64,000 nucleotides of DNA from Chryseobacterium gleum. GTDB lineage: Bacteria; Bacteroidota; Bacteroidia; Flavobacteriales_D; Crocinitomicaceae. The stretch covers positions 1-64,000 of the forward strand of contig CAMDFX010000004.1 of NCBI GenBank assembly GCA_945897805.1, written 5' to 3'. Below, in pieces: positions 28,501 to 36,989 of the stretch (position 1 is the stretch's first letter; the number at the start of each line of letters is the position of its first letter). Under the pieces are notes generated by a model, which saw nothing but the letters and a program-made list of their open reading frames with translations, had not been told where the DNA came from and did not search any database. The position numbers and the translations under genes are program-made.

Positions 28501-30725
28501 GTTCACCACTCGTTTGCGAAGACAGTACAGTTTATTTTTGGCGTGTTGCGGTGGATAGCAGTGTGCTTTTTTGGAGAGAAAGTTCTTTTCAATACATCAA
28601 CGGAAAAAGAGGTTGGGGACAAGACCACTTCTTCCAATTTAAGAAAAATAGTTTCTTCAATGTGGTTTATGATCGAGTTTCAAGAACACGACAATTTGAT
28701 ACAATTCCGAGGTTATTAAGTGTTGACGTGTATAACAATGCATCAGGCCCAACCCAACAGTATGGCACTATGTTTGAAATTGACAATCAGTTATTGGATT
28801 ATGCGATGTGTACGCCTTTACCTGCCATTCATGTTGCAGTTTTTGATCCTGTTACATTGGAGGCTTGGGCGACACGCAATTGTCCAACAACAACGCCATC
28901 TTGTGTTTGTACGCAAGTAAATACCAATCACCAGTTTGGTAATGAGAATAATGGTTGTTCTGTTTCGTGTCGCAAAAGACCTGAAAAATATTTCATTTTT
29001 AGACAAAGCAATCCAAATCACATGCAGTCTTTGCGCAGTATGATTTTAGATTCTGTTCCTGATGGATATTATATTTTAATTTATACTGCAGTGAGAGCAC
29101 AGTATGAATATTGGGACGACATTTCACCTTCAATGACACAAACTTTTCAAGATTTAGGTGCTGTCAATATTGGTCAAGGAGACAATAAAGCATTCATCTT
29201 CTTTTACCGCAAAGGAGATTTAAGTTCAGTGCAAGAAGTGGTGGCTACTTTACCAGACGCTGTGCAAGAAAAAATCAATTTGACAATTACCTTGGATGGC
29301 TTTGATTACAAAGGGCAAGAAAACTCCACGATAATCGGACCTGCTGCGCAATGGGAAACGTTGTATTGGAAACAAGATGCTAGTGAAAATCCAACGCAAG
29401 ATGTTACATTATTGAAAATCGAAGCAATGGATTTACAAGGAACAGTTTTGTTGACTATTGATACAACTTTTACCCACAAAGATTCAATCATTCAATTGAA
29501 TAATATCATTGATGCAACGCAATATCCATATTTGAAATTGAGTGCTGCTTACAAAGATTCTGTAACCTTGACACCCGCGCAAGTTGACCGTTGGCATGTT
29601 TTGTATCAACCGCTCCCAGAAGCTGCAATTGATGGTTCAACGCAATACACTTGGATTCCAGATGTAGACACTTTATTGGAAGGGCAAGAAGTTAAATTTG
29701 CGGTCGATGTTCGAAATATCAGCGACTATCCCATGGATTCTTTGTTGATTAGTTATTGGATTGAAGACGTCAATCGTGTCAAACATTTTATTCCTTATGC
29801 TCGTCAAGATTCGTTGAGAACTTCTGACATAATTCGTGATACAATAACCTTTTCAACAGTCGGTTACGGCGGAATCAATTCGCTTTGGATGGAAGTAAAT
29901 CCATACATCAACGGAACGCTGGTGACAGATCAATTGGAACAGTTCCACTTCAATAATTTATTGCAAGTGCCATTTTATGTCGATGGCGATGATGTCAATC
30001 CGATTTTGGATGTCACTTTTGATGGCGTCCACATTTTGAATGGCGACATTGTGAGTCCCGAAAGCGAATTGCTGATTTCTTTGAAAGACGATAATCCATA
30101 CTTGGTAATGAATGACATTTCCGATACCACGCTTTTCGGAATTTATTTGACGGATCCAAACGGCATTCAAAAACGCATTCCTTTTATCGATGGAAATGGA
30201 AACACGGTTATGCAATGGATTCCTGCTGAAGCGCAACACAAACGTTTCAAAATCATTTATCCAGCGCTATTTGAATTGGATGGAAAATATACTTTGCTCG
30301 TTCAAGGTTCTGACCGAAGCGGCAATCTTTCTGGCGATTTAGAATACAGAATTACCTTCGAGGTGATTCATGAATCTTCGATCACTTACATGATGAATTA
30401 TCCGAATCCATTCAGTACGAGCACCAAATTTGTGTTTACGCTCACAGGCTCTGAAGTGCCTGATGAAATGATTATCCAAGTGATGACCGTGACCGGAAAA
30501 GTGGTGCGCGAAATCACCGAAGACGAATTTGGACCCATGCACATTGGACGAAACATCAGCGAATTTTCCTGGAACGGAACTGACGAATTTGGCGATCCAC
30601 TGGCAAATGGTGTTTATCTCTATCGTGTGTTGACACAAATCAACGGAGAATCAATCAAACACCGCGAGTCTGGCGCTGATTCCCATTTCAAGAAGGAATT
30701 TGGGAAGATGTATATTATGAGGTAA
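25533..30725 (+). CDS. PorU2-type T9SS sortase-like C25 peptidase
   Basis: The 1730-aa secreted protein has a signal peptide (about 1-20), a long N-terminal beta region and a gingipain-like C25 peptidase domain (about 380-800). The catalytic His lies in NFFGHAS (about 661) and the Cys in GNACYTG (about 692). A cysteine-rich insertion lies near 1112-1150 (CPTTTPSCVC, CSVSC). Several Ig/CARDB-like modules follow, and a FlgD/T9SS type A C-terminal domain closes the protein (NYPNPFSTST near 1622, GVYLYRV near 1700). PorU cleaves the C-terminal signals of T9SS cargo and attaches it to lipid. Being far longer than PorU (about 1150 aa), this fits the PorU2 group. The start overlaps the PorV-like gene. 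Confidence 0.87.
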   Translation: MIKLLLSILTFFIAFNSISQTYGNEWIEYNQTYYRFEVAQSGIYKIDYNTLVNAGVPVTSFSTKNMQLFGQQKEQPIYVIDGNDQSFDQGDYFLFYAKRNDGWLDSTLYADPTKIGNPSYSLYNDTINYFFTWNNQTNNLRFTFESDNNFSAYTPAAYWLAKVEQSYNTFYIESKDANTPASSSFFMPGEGWSGGHVNGIAGYTLPIGMQTLSPYTNAGAPAAKFNGISVSNSNAYNSVNPSGPNHDFSWTVGPNDYLLHTEQFSGYQQKNINAVFPVSLLGNGNTVVKWKINANSDYLTDYQALSYWSLIYPKLTTLNNTNKGRYWVKNNTAALKLRLDITNTTLVNPVMMVFGGIPKLAALSNNGTGVWQTIVSNAPIGIDQEVIIQDESTIASITQLTLVTATGKFTDFSQFENDTNVILMVYHPNLQNATNEYVAYRSSVAGGNYNVVLANVNELYLQYGGGIEKHILGVRRFALDFFDHATVKPKSLFLVGKGIREANESFNGLVAGTRKNMNSYNNSLIPSFGYPSSDALITANLSIGQWEPQIPTGRIAVQTETQLADYLQKVKDYDANQDPQSTYNSANKEWQKQVLHFSGGTTIGDQMEFQSYLNAMKDTIEGANFGGNVTTYMKTSSDPLDPTAVADVSARIESGVSLMNFFGHASVDGFEINVDDPTNWNNQGKYPIVLGNACYTGDIFQNYESTSESFVLLPEEGAIAFISSVRLGFGFTLNRFSNQLYRQFSTQNYGGYLGEQVKNTIAKVRQNFGSDVYTETTCTQMTLHGDPMLRINWHAKPEIDINDQSLYFTPNDINLTDDSIGVHIILTNLGKAISDTFALQVTRTFPSNVDSVYNFLLPNLLYKDTFSFKVPLQPNVGIGINKFTVEVDIPSIHAEFEDYTNNRIENKPLIIDIDGIVPVVPYEFAVVPYDSVTLKGSTINPIAEFNTYRFEIDTTDLFNTPFKKYAMISGLGGVKEVNPSQWLNANSNQSSPLVCEDSTVYFWRVAVDSSVLFWRESSFQYINGKRGWGQDHFFQFKKNSFFNVVYDRVSRTRQFDTIPRLLSVDVYNNASGPTQQYGTMFEIDNQLLDYAMCTPLPAIHVAVFDPVTLEAWATRNCPTTTPSCVCTQVNTNHQFGNENNGCSVSCRKRPEKYFIFRQSNPNHMQSLRSMILDSVPDGYYILIYTAVRAQYEYWDDISPSMTQTFQDLGAVNIGQGDNKAFIFFYRKGDLSSVQEVVATLPDAVQEKINLTITLDGFDYKGQENSTIIGPAAQWETLYWKQDASENPTQDVTLLKIEAMDLQGTVLLTIDTTFTHKDSIIQLNNIIDATQYPYLKLSAAYKDSVTLTPAQVDRWHVLYQPLPEAAIDGSTQYTWIPDVDTLLEGQEVKFAVDVRNISDYPMDSLLISYWIEDVNRVKHFIPYARQDSLRTSDIIRDTITFSTVGYGGINSLWMEVNPYINGTLVTDQLEQFHFNNLLQVPFYVDGDDVNPILDVTFDGVHILNGDIVSPESELLISLKDDNPYLVMNDISDTTLFGIYLTDPNGIQKRIPFIDGNGNTVMQWIPAEAQHKRFKIIYPALFELDGKYTLLVQGSDRSGNLSGDLEYRITFEVIHESSITYMMNYPNPFSTSTKFVFTLTGSEVPDEMIIQVMTVTGKVVREITEDEFGPMHIGRNISEFSWNGTDEFGDPLANGVYLYRVLTQINGESIKHRESGADSHFKKEFGKMYIMR

Positions 30726-30737
30726 CTTATAAGTTAC
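30722..30737. promoter_or_regulatory. 16-bp perfect palindrome before the XRE regulator gene
   Basis: gtaacttataagttac is its own reverse complement. It includes the stop codon of the PorU2 gene (30723-30725) and ends 9 bp before the start codon of the HTH protein, a typical place for autorepression. Confidence 0.6.
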
Positions 30738-30746
30738 ATTTACATC

Positions 30747-31055
30747 ATGATTCAAAAACTCAGCGAGAGCACAAGAGGATGGAAAGAAATCAAAGATGAA
30801 GTTTACGGCGAAAAAGGTTCTTCTCGTCGTGATGAGTTAGAGCGTGAATTCGAGTCATTTAAAATCGGATTACTCTTAAAAAAAGCACGCGAAGAAAAGC
30901 ACTTAACTCAGGAACAACTCGCGGAATTGGTCGATAAAAAAAGAACCTATATTTCGAGAATCGAGAATGATGGAAGTAATATGACACTTAAAACATTATT
31001 CGATATTGTTGAAAAGGGATTGGGTGGGAAAGTAAATAACTCAATACAGCTTTAA
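30747..31055 (+). CDS. XRE-family HTH protein (HigA-like antitoxin type), orphan
   Basis: The 102-aa protein has a charged N-terminal third (about 1-38) and a lambda-repressor-type HTH (about 38-95). The latter contains KAREEKHLTQEQLAELVDKK and RTYISRIENDG. The layout resembles HigA antitoxins encoded after HigB toxins. The gene before it is the unrelated PorU2, so no toxin partner is present. The perfect palindrome 9 bp upstream suggests autorepression. It may be a solitary transcription factor derived from a toxin-antitoxin pair. Confidence 0.85.
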   Translation: MIQKLSESTRGWKEIKDEVYGEKGSSRRDELEREFESFKIGLLLKKAREEKHLTQEQLAELVDKKRTYISRIENDGSNMTLKTLFDIVEKGLGGKVNNSIQL

Positions 31056-31123
31056 AAATCTATTTTACCCAAATTGAATTTCAATAAATCCAATTTTTTC
31101 AAACCAATTCCCTTTAAAAATCT

Positions 31124-31131
31124 TAGCTTTG
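31124..31131 (+). promoter_or_regulatory. -7 box upstream of the phosphatase gene
   Basis: TAGCTTTG matches TAnnTTTG and lies 19 bp before the start codon at 31151. A TTG at -33 is not evident. Confidence 0.45.
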
Positions 31132-31150
31132 GATAATCAAAATTATCAAT

Positions 31151-32809
31151 ATGCAAGTTTTTAAAAATCTGAGATTAAAATCTTTCTTTTTCCTTATAAT
31201 CGTCACATTTTCTCACACCTTTCACGCCCAAACCAAACCTAAAATGGTGGTTGGAATTGTCGTGGATCAGATGTGTTACGAATATTTGTTTCGCTATCAA
31301 TCGAAATTTTCTAAAAACGGTTTTGTCAAATTGATGAAAAACGGTACGCATTGCAGAAATACGCAATACAATTATGTGCCGACTTACACCGGTCCGGGAC
31401 ATGCGTCAATTTACACAGGAACCACGCCGAGCAATCACGGAATTGTGGGCAACGATTGGTTTGTACGTTCACTGAATAAAGACACTTATTGCGTGGCTGA
31501 TTCAACCGTTTCGCCAGTTGGTTCAAATTATGCCGGTGGAAAAAGTTCTCCGCACAACTTGAAAGCCAATACAATTACTGATCAATTGAAATTGACTTAT
31601 CCCAATTCAAAAGTGATTTCTATGTCGCTCAAAGACCGAAGCGCTGTGCTGCCAGGCGGACATTTATCTGATGGTTCATATTGGTACGATTATACCACAG
31701 GCGGATTTTTGACCAGCTCTTATTTCAAGAAAGAATTGCCGAAATGGATTGTAGATTTCAACGCTAAAAAAATGGTCGATGCTTATATGCAGCAGACTTG
31801 GAAGACGTATTTCGACATATCGCTATATACCGAAAGTGGACCAGATGATACGCCTTACGAGCAATTAATCGGTGGCAAAAAAACGCCGACTTTTCCTTAC
31901 GATTTAAAACAAATGAAGGGCGAAAAATCCGGGTACGAACTTTTCACCGTTACGCCATTCGCCAATACATTTTTGACAGATTTTGCGATTCAATCCTTGA
32001 CAAGTGAAAAATTGGGCGAAACTTCCAATACCGATTTTCTGTGTATCAGCTATTCAACGCCAGATATCGCAGGACACGCTTTTGGTCCGTATTCAATCGA
32101 AATCGAAGACATTTACATTCGCTTGGATTTAGAAATCGCGCGCTTGGTAAAATCCTTGGAAGAGAAATTAGGGAAAAATAATTTTGTGTTGTTTCTGACT
32201 GCTGATCATGCCGTTGTGCCAGTTCCTCAATATTTGACCGATAGAAATCTTCCCGGCGGATATTTGAATGCAGCGCCTTTGTTGGATTCGCTTAAAAAGA
32301 AAGTGGAAACCAAATTTGGTGCGAATTTCATTTCTGCGCACGACAATAATAATATTTATTTTGACCGTAAATTGATGCAAAATAAGCAGATAGATGTAAC
32401 AGTTGCACAAGAATATGTGAAAAATGAAGTCCGCGCTTGGAAAGGAGTGAAGCGTGTTTTTACCGCCGACGAATTGGAAAATTCAGCGGTGGATAATGAG
32501 TGGAAAGACATGGTGAACAGAGGTTTTCGCTACGAAGAAAGTGGCGATGTTTTGTACTTGATGGAACCTGGATTTTTGCCTCAAAACGGGAAAGATGAAA
32601 AGGCGCACAAAGGTACAAGTCACGGATCTGCTTTCAATTATGATACACACGTGCCGCTGATTTGGTATGGAACCAATATCCCTAAACAGGAAGTTTTTCG
32701 CAAAGTAAATATCACAGACATTACTGCGACTTTGGTGCATATTTTGAATCTTCAAAAGCCAAATGCAACCACGGGCGAACCGATTTTGGAGATTTTTAAA
32801 GGGAAATAA
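31151..32809 (+). CDS. PafA-type alkaline phosphatase
   Basis: The 552-aa protein has a signal peptide ending near FHAQT and belongs to the alkaline phosphatase superfamily, close to Flavobacterium PafA. The nucleophile Thr is in VPTYTGPGHAS (about 77-86). Metal ligands are visible as VVDQM (Asp39), DIAGHAFGP, TADHAVVP and GTSHGS. It probably releases phosphate from monoesters or diesters in the periplasm or outside the cell, independent of calcium in some relatives. It is preceded by its own -7 box. Confidence 0.9.
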   Translation: MQVFKNLRLKSFFFLIIVTFSHTFHAQTKPKMVVGIVVDQMCYEYLFRYQSKFSKNGFVKLMKNGTHCRNTQYNYVPTYTGPGHASIYTGTTPSNHGIVGNDWFVRSLNKDTYCVADSTVSPVGSNYAGGKSSPHNLKANTITDQLKLTYPNSKVISMSLKDRSAVLPGGHLSDGSYWYDYTTGGFLTSSYFKKELPKWIVDFNAKKMVDAYMQQTWKTYFDISLYTESGPDDTPYEQLIGGKKTPTFPYDLKQMKGEKSGYELFTVTPFANTFLTDFAIQSLTSEKLGETSNTDFLCISYSTPDIAGHAFGPYSIEIEDIYIRLDLEIARLVKSLEEKLGKNNFVLFLTADHAVVPVPQYLTDRNLPGGYLNAAPLLDSLKKKVETKFGANFISAHDNNNIYFDRKLMQNKQIDVTVAQEYVKNEVRAWKGVKRVFTADELENSAVDNEWKDMVNRGFRYEESGDVLYLMEPGFLPQNGKDEKAHKGTSHGSAFNYDTHVPLIWYGTNIPKQEVFRKVNITDITATLVHILNLQKPNATTGEPILEIFKGK

Positions 32810-32846
32810 TCACGAAACAGCATGGCCAACTTCATACTAGAATCAG

Positions 32847-32854
32847 TATATTTG
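32847..32854 (+). promoter_or_regulatory. -7 box upstream of the fused E1 gene
   Basis: TATATTTG is a perfect TAnnTTTG match 23 bp before the start codon at 32878. The -33 element is not clear. Confidence 0.5.
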
Positions 32855-32877
32855 AACCAAATTTTGCATCCTGAATT

Positions 32878-34971
32878 ATGAAAAATAAAAGTGGCAGTAC
32901 AAAATCGAGGAAAATCAAAACAGATAAGGAAACCTTGTTAAAGGCTTTTCGCTTGATGTGTACGGCTAAAACATTGGCTGAAAAATACGAGGCAAACAAG
33001 GAAATCACTGCCAAATATGTGCACGCAACTTCACGCGGTCACGAAGCAATTCAATTGGCAGTTGGTTTGCAACTATTGCCGCAGGATTGGGTAGCGCCTT
33101 ATTACCGTGATGACAGTATTTTGTTGGGAATCGGCATGCAACCGTATGAATTGATGTTGCAAGTTTTCGCCAAGAAAGACGATCCTTTTTCAGGAGGAAG
33201 AACTTATTATGCGCATCCGTCTTTGAAAAGAGATGACATGCCTAAAATTCCTCATCAATCCTCCGCAACGGGGATGCAAGCAATTCCTACCACAGGCGTT
33301 GCGATGGGAATTCAATACAAAGAAAACCAAGGCTTGGCGGAAGATTTCGGCGGTTTAAATCCTGTTGTTGTTTGTTCGCTGGGGGATGCTTCTTGCACGG
33401 AAGGGGAAGTTTCTGAAGCTTTCCAAATGGCCGCATTGAAACAATATCCAATTTTGTATTTGGTGCAAGACAATGGCTGGGATATCTCAGCAAGTGCGGC
33501 GGAAACGCGGGCGCAAGACATTAGCGAATATGCCAAAGGTTTTCACGGAATTGAAGTGAGAACAATTGACGGCAGCGATTTTGATTTGTCGTACCAAACG
33601 ATTCAAGATGTTTTTGAAATTATTCGAAAAGAAAGACGACCATTTATCGTGCATGCGAAAGTGCCTTTGTTGGGACACCACACTTCAGGCGTGCGCAAAG
33701 AATGGTATAGAGATGATTTGGAAGAAGCAGCGAGCAGAGATCCTTATCCAAAATTGAAAGCATTATTGACTGCATCAGACATCGAAAATTCTGTCATTTC
33801 GATGATTGAAAACGAAGTGAAAGACTTAGTGGATGCTGATTACGACAAAGCGTTGAATTCAGAAGATCCATCGCCAGAATCCATTACCGATTTTATTTTT
33901 GCGCCAACGACAATTACAGAAGAAAAAGGCGAACGTGAACCGCAAGGAAAAAAGAAAACCGTGATGGTGGACAGTGCGCTTTTCGCCGTGCGAGAATTGA
34001 TGCACCAACATCCAGAAGCGTTACTTTACGGACAAGACGTTGGAGGCCGATTAGGAGGCGTTTTTCGTGAAGCAGCCACTTTGGCGCAAACTTTTGGTGA
34101 CGACCGCGTTTTCAATACGCCAATTCAAGAAGCGTTTATCATCGGTTCGACCGTTGGAATGTCGGCAGTTGGGCTGAAACCGATTGTCGAAGTTCAATTT
34201 GCGGATTACATTTGGCCAGGACTGAATCAATTATTTACCGAAGTGAGTCGCTCGTATTATTTGTCGAATGGCAAATGGCCGGTGAGTTGCATCATTCGTG
34301 TTCCGATTGGCGCCTATGGATCTGGCGGACCTTACCATTCTTCGAGTGTAGAATCTGTTTTGACGAATATTCGCGGAGTGAAAATCGCTTATCCGTCGAA
34401 TGGTGCGGATTTGAAAGGATTGATGAAAGCCGCGTTTTACGATCCAAATCCAGTGGTGATGCTGGAGCACAAAGGTTTGTATTGGTCTAAGATTCCAGGA
34501 ACGGAAGGCGCGATGTCGATTGAGCCGGATGAAGATTACGTGATTCCTTTTGGAAAAGCGCGCGTGGTGCAAGAAGCGGCTCAAACTGCGATTGAAAAAG
34601 GCGAATCTTGCGTGGTGATTACCTATGGAAGAGGCGTTTATTGGACCTTGGAAGCATCAAAATCTTTCGAAGGAAAAGTGGAAATCTTAGATTTGCGCAC
34701 CTTGAATCCATTGGATACAGACAAAATCAACGAAGTAGTGAAAACACACGGAAAAGTGATGTTAGTGACCGAAGAATCGACCGAAGCAACTTTCACTTTG
34801 GGCTTGGCAGGACGCATTCAACGCGATAATTTCAAATTCTTAGACGCACCGATTTCGATTGTTGGCTCGGTTGATACACCAGCCATTCCATTGAATTCAG
34901 CACTAGAAGCTGCTTTATTGACCAACAGCGAAAAAGTAAAAACCGCTTTGGGAGATTTGTTGCGTTTTTAG
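32878..34971 (+). CDS. Fused 2-oxoacid dehydrogenase E1 component (alpha plus beta)
   Basis: The 697-aa protein joins both halves of a thiamine-diphosphate-dependent E1. The alpha-like half (about 1-345) includes YYRDDS, the TPP motif GDASCTEGE ending in QDNGWDIS, and the phosphorylation-loop-like HHTSGVR. The beta-like half (about 365-697) includes LYGQDVGGRLGG, TPIQEAFIIG and VEVQFADYIWPG. Such fusions serve branched-chain or related 2-oxoacid dehydrogenase complexes in Bacteroidota. E2 and E3 are not in this window, and the exact substrate cannot be told from sequence. It has its own -7 box. Confidence 0.92.
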   Translation: MKNKSGSTKSRKIKTDKETLLKAFRLMCTAKTLAEKYEANKEITAKYVHATSRGHEAIQLAVGLQLLPQDWVAPYYRDDSILLGIGMQPYELMLQVFAKKDDPFSGGRTYYAHPSLKRDDMPKIPHQSSATGMQAIPTTGVAMGIQYKENQGLAEDFGGLNPVVVCSLGDASCTEGEVSEAFQMAALKQYPILYLVQDNGWDISASAAETRAQDISEYAKGFHGIEVRTIDGSDFDLSYQTIQDVFEIIRKERRPFIVHAKVPLLGHHTSGVRKEWYRDDLEEAASRDPYPKLKALLTASDIENSVISMIENEVKDLVDADYDKALNSEDPSPESITDFIFAPTTITEEKGEREPQGKKKTVMVDSALFAVRELMHQHPEALLYGQDVGGRLGGVFREAATLAQTFGDDRVFNTPIQEAFIIGSTVGMSAVGLKPIVEVQFADYIWPGLNQLFTEVSRSYYLSNGKWPVSCIIRVPIGAYGSGGPYHSSSVESVLTNIRGVKIAYPSNGADLKGLMKAAFYDPNPVVMLEHKGLYWSKIPGTEGAMSIEPDEDYVIPFGKARVVQEAAQTAIEKGESCVVITYGRGVYWTLEASKSFEGKVEILDLRTLNPLDTDKINEVVKTHGKVMLVTEESTEATFTLGLAGRIQRDNFKFLDAPISIVGSVDTPAIPLNSALEAALLTNSEKVKTALGDLLRF

Positions 34972-34999
34972 TAATTTAGCATCAAATCTAAAATTTTGG

Positions 35000-35245
35000 A
35001 TGATGAAAAAATTAGTTATAATTGCTTTAGCTTCAGTTGCATTTTCTTGCGACAAAACTTGCAAAACGGCTTCAACAGATGCACGTTGTAAGGAAACTGT
35101 GCCGAACGAACTTTGTCAAGCTTACTTTCAAACTTGGTTTTTCAATGCTGCGACCAATGAATGTGAGTTGAAAAGTTACAGCGGATGCGGTCCAAAAGGT
35201 TTTGAGACGCAGGCTGAATGTGAGACTTGTGGGTGTAAGGATTAG
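35000..35245 (+). CDS. Kunitz/BPTI-like domain lipoprotein
   Basis: The 81-aa protein has a lipoprotein-type signal ending at Cys17 (VAFSC). The mature part has the Kunitz cysteine frame: Cys30-x8-Cys39-x15-Cys55-x7-Cys63, the same spacing as BPTI. The next gap is 10 residues (12 in BPTI), to Cys74, then Cys77 or Cys79. WFFN and SGCG match the family core. The residue after Cys39, the P1 site in BPTI, is Gln40, so it would not be a classical trypsin inhibitor. It may be a surface or periplasmic protease inhibitor. It lies 28 bp after the E1 gene. Confidence 0.8.
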   Translation: MMKKLVIIALASVAFSCDKTCKTASTDARCKETVPNELCQAYFQTWFFNAATNECELKSYSGCGPKGFETQAECETCGCKD

Positions 35246-35270
35246 TAGACTTTAGAATAGCAAACGTTGA

Positions 35271-35432
35271 TTATTTCTCCTTGGTCTCGCCTTGTGCAAG
35301 AAGTTTATCCAAATAGGCGCGTTCTTCTTCGTAAGTCATATTCATAATTTCAAGACTTAATTTGTCTCGTATTTCACGCATGGTTTTGATTGCGTCAAAC
35401 TTTTTTTCGGATTTTTTATTCTTCGTTTCCAT
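35271..35432 (-). CDS. Small hydrophilic protein, 53 aa, unknown
   Basis: The frame encodes 53 residues starting METKNKKSEKKFDAIKTMRE, strongly charged and probably helical, with IRDKLSLEIMNMTYEEERAY in the middle. Similar short proteins occur in Bacteroidota next to toxin-antitoxin-like genes, but I cannot assign a family. It lies downstream of a UPF0175-like gene on the same strand, with 106 bp between them. No toxin is adjacent. Confidence 0.6.
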   Translation of the reverse strand: METKNKKSEKKFDAIKTMREIRDKLSLEIMNMTYEEERAYLDKLLAQGETKEK

Positions 35433-35538
35433 ATTTTGTTATTTCTTTAAGCTAATTAAAATTGTTTAGGGTTTTGTTTACTTTAACTAAGCTAGGCAAA
35501 TGCGAACTCACAATGGATTTACTCCACATGATGAAATT

Positions 35539-35766
35539 CTAAGCATTTGTAATATCTGAACGTAAATCTTCTATTGAACTACTGAATACTGAAACATCAT
35601 ATTTTCCCAAGATTTCTAGGAAAGTTCTCTTGGAAAGACCTGCAACTTCGGCAGCTTGACCAGCAGATAAAGTGGAATCTTGGTATAGTTTAGAAGCGAT
35701 GATCATGGAAAAATCGCAATCTTTTAAGTCAACACTATCGGGTATATTTAATTGAACTATTCTCAT
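35539..35766 (-). CDS. UPF0175-like small protein (antitoxin type), orphan
   Basis: The 75-aa protein contains KLYQDSTLSAGQAAEVAGLS followed by KRTFLEILGKY (about 27-57), the characteristic helix-turn-helix-like core of UPF0175 proteins. In many prokaryotes UPF0175 genes precede a PIN-type DUF3368 toxin gene. Here the next gene on the strand is the 53-aa protein and no PIN domain follows. It is therefore an orphan or the remains of a module. Confidence 0.78.
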   Translation of the reverse strand: MRIVQLNIPDSVDLKDCDFSMIIASKLYQDSTLSAGQAAEVAGLSKRTFLEILGKYDVSVFSSSIEDLRSDITNA

Positions 35767-35925
35767 TTTGCTTCTTTTTTATCAAATGTACAAAATCATA
35801 TTTTATGATTCCATTTTAATACATTTTTTTTGCTTGAAAAGATCAAATTGAATTGCGAAGGTTGAAGCTCTAAGAGCTACAAAAAATGAAAAGTTATTCA
35901 AATTTCCCTATCCAAATATTAATTA

Positions 35926-36516
35926 TCACTTCTTAATCACCTTTAAAAAATCACCATCAAGTGGCGAAATCGACGGACCAAAATAGCCGATCAATTTTCC
36001 TTCTTCGTTGACCAAGTATTTTCCGAAATTCCAATCTGGTTGGTGATTGTTCCAGCCGTTCTCTTTGCTTTCGGTGAGCCATTGGTAAACTGCTTGTTGG
36101 TCAGAATTTTTAACCACAACGCCTTTTTTTGCGATAGGAAAATTAACGCCGTAGTTTACCTGACAAAATTGTGCAATTTCAGCGTCATTGCCTTTTTCTT
36201 GCGATGCAAAATCGTTGGCAGGAAACCCGATGATCATCAATTGATCTCCCAACTTTTCGTGGAGTGATTGTAATTCTGCATATTGACCAGTGTAGCCACA
36301 GTTTGAGGCCGTGTTGACCAACAATACTTTTTTTCCTGCAAATGATTTGAAATCAATTTCTTGATTGTTATTTAAAACCGCACGAAGCGAATAAAAAGAC
36401 GTTTTTGGGGCAGCGTTTTTGATGTTTTTCACCACAACGCCATTCTTGCTCGACTGACCCATTTTACGAATCATCGGGTACATAAATCTCAATGCTTTTT
36501 GCTTGAATGTTTCCAT
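35926..36516 (-). CDS. Glutathione peroxidase-family protein, cytoplasmic form
   Basis: The 196-aa thioredoxin-fold peroxidase has the peroxidatic Cys73 in NTASNCGYT and Trp162-Asn163 in DWNFGKY. As in the paralogue at 2155-2688, the usual FPCNQF is altered, here to FPANDF (98-103), so the catalytic Gln is Asp and the resolving Cys is Ala. It has an N-terminal extension of about 35 residues with no clear signal peptide. Thioredoxin is the likelier electron donor. It is monocistronic. Confidence 0.85.
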   Translation of the reverse strand: METFKQKALRFMYPMIRKMGQSSKNGVVVKNIKNAAPKTSFYSLRAVLNNNQEIDFKSFAGKKVLLVNTASNCGYTGQYAELQSLHEKLGDQLMIIGFPANDFASQEKGNDAEIAQFCQVNYGVNFPIAKKGVVVKNSDQQAVYQWLTESKENGWNNHQPDWNFGKYLVNEEGKLIGYFGPSISPLDGDFLKVIKK

Positions 36517-36707
36517 GGTACTTTACTTTTGATGCAGAAATAAGTGCGACGCTTCACTTTAGAGCGTGTAGTTTCTTTTTGCTGTAAGGTATTAACCAAG
36601 AAAACTGGGTAATTGTTTAGGAGATTGAATTTATTAGTGAAGGTGGATTTCTTTTCGCCACGTTATCTTTCCAATTTTTGTTGTAAAATACATCATTGCA
36701 CCAGTTA

Positions 36708-36923
36708 TTACTTTTTACCATTATTTATTTCCACTACTTCAAGATTATCAACAGAATAATCTGCTAAAATTTCATCAAATAAATCTTTAGAAAAATCAGA
36801 ACTTCCCAATAGAATGGTTCTAAAAATATCAATTCTATCGTCTGGTGTTAATTCGTTTAATTTTTCTGTATCGCGAAAAAAACGCATAAAATCTTCCTTT
36901 GATAGTTGATTGTAATTTTTCAT
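36708..36923 (-). CDS. Small hypothetical protein, 71 aa
   Basis: The acidic protein starts MKNYNQLSKEDFMRFFRD and contains LTPDDRIDIFRTILLGS. It is probably helical and cytoplasmic, with no signal or known domain. It lies 67 bp upstream of the six-repeat nuclease gene's stop codon on the same strand, but their relation is unclear. The coding call rests on a normal start, codon use like its neighbours and lack of an overlapping alternative. Confidence 0.55.
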   Translation of the reverse strand: MKNYNQLSKEDFMRFFRDTEKLNELTPDDRIDIFRTILLGSSDFSKDLFDEILADYSVDNLEVVEINNGKK

Positions 36924-36989
36924 ATTATGTTATTATTTTGGTTTGTTGAGTGAAGTTGAGAAATATTATTGATTTTTCAAAATGAATTT

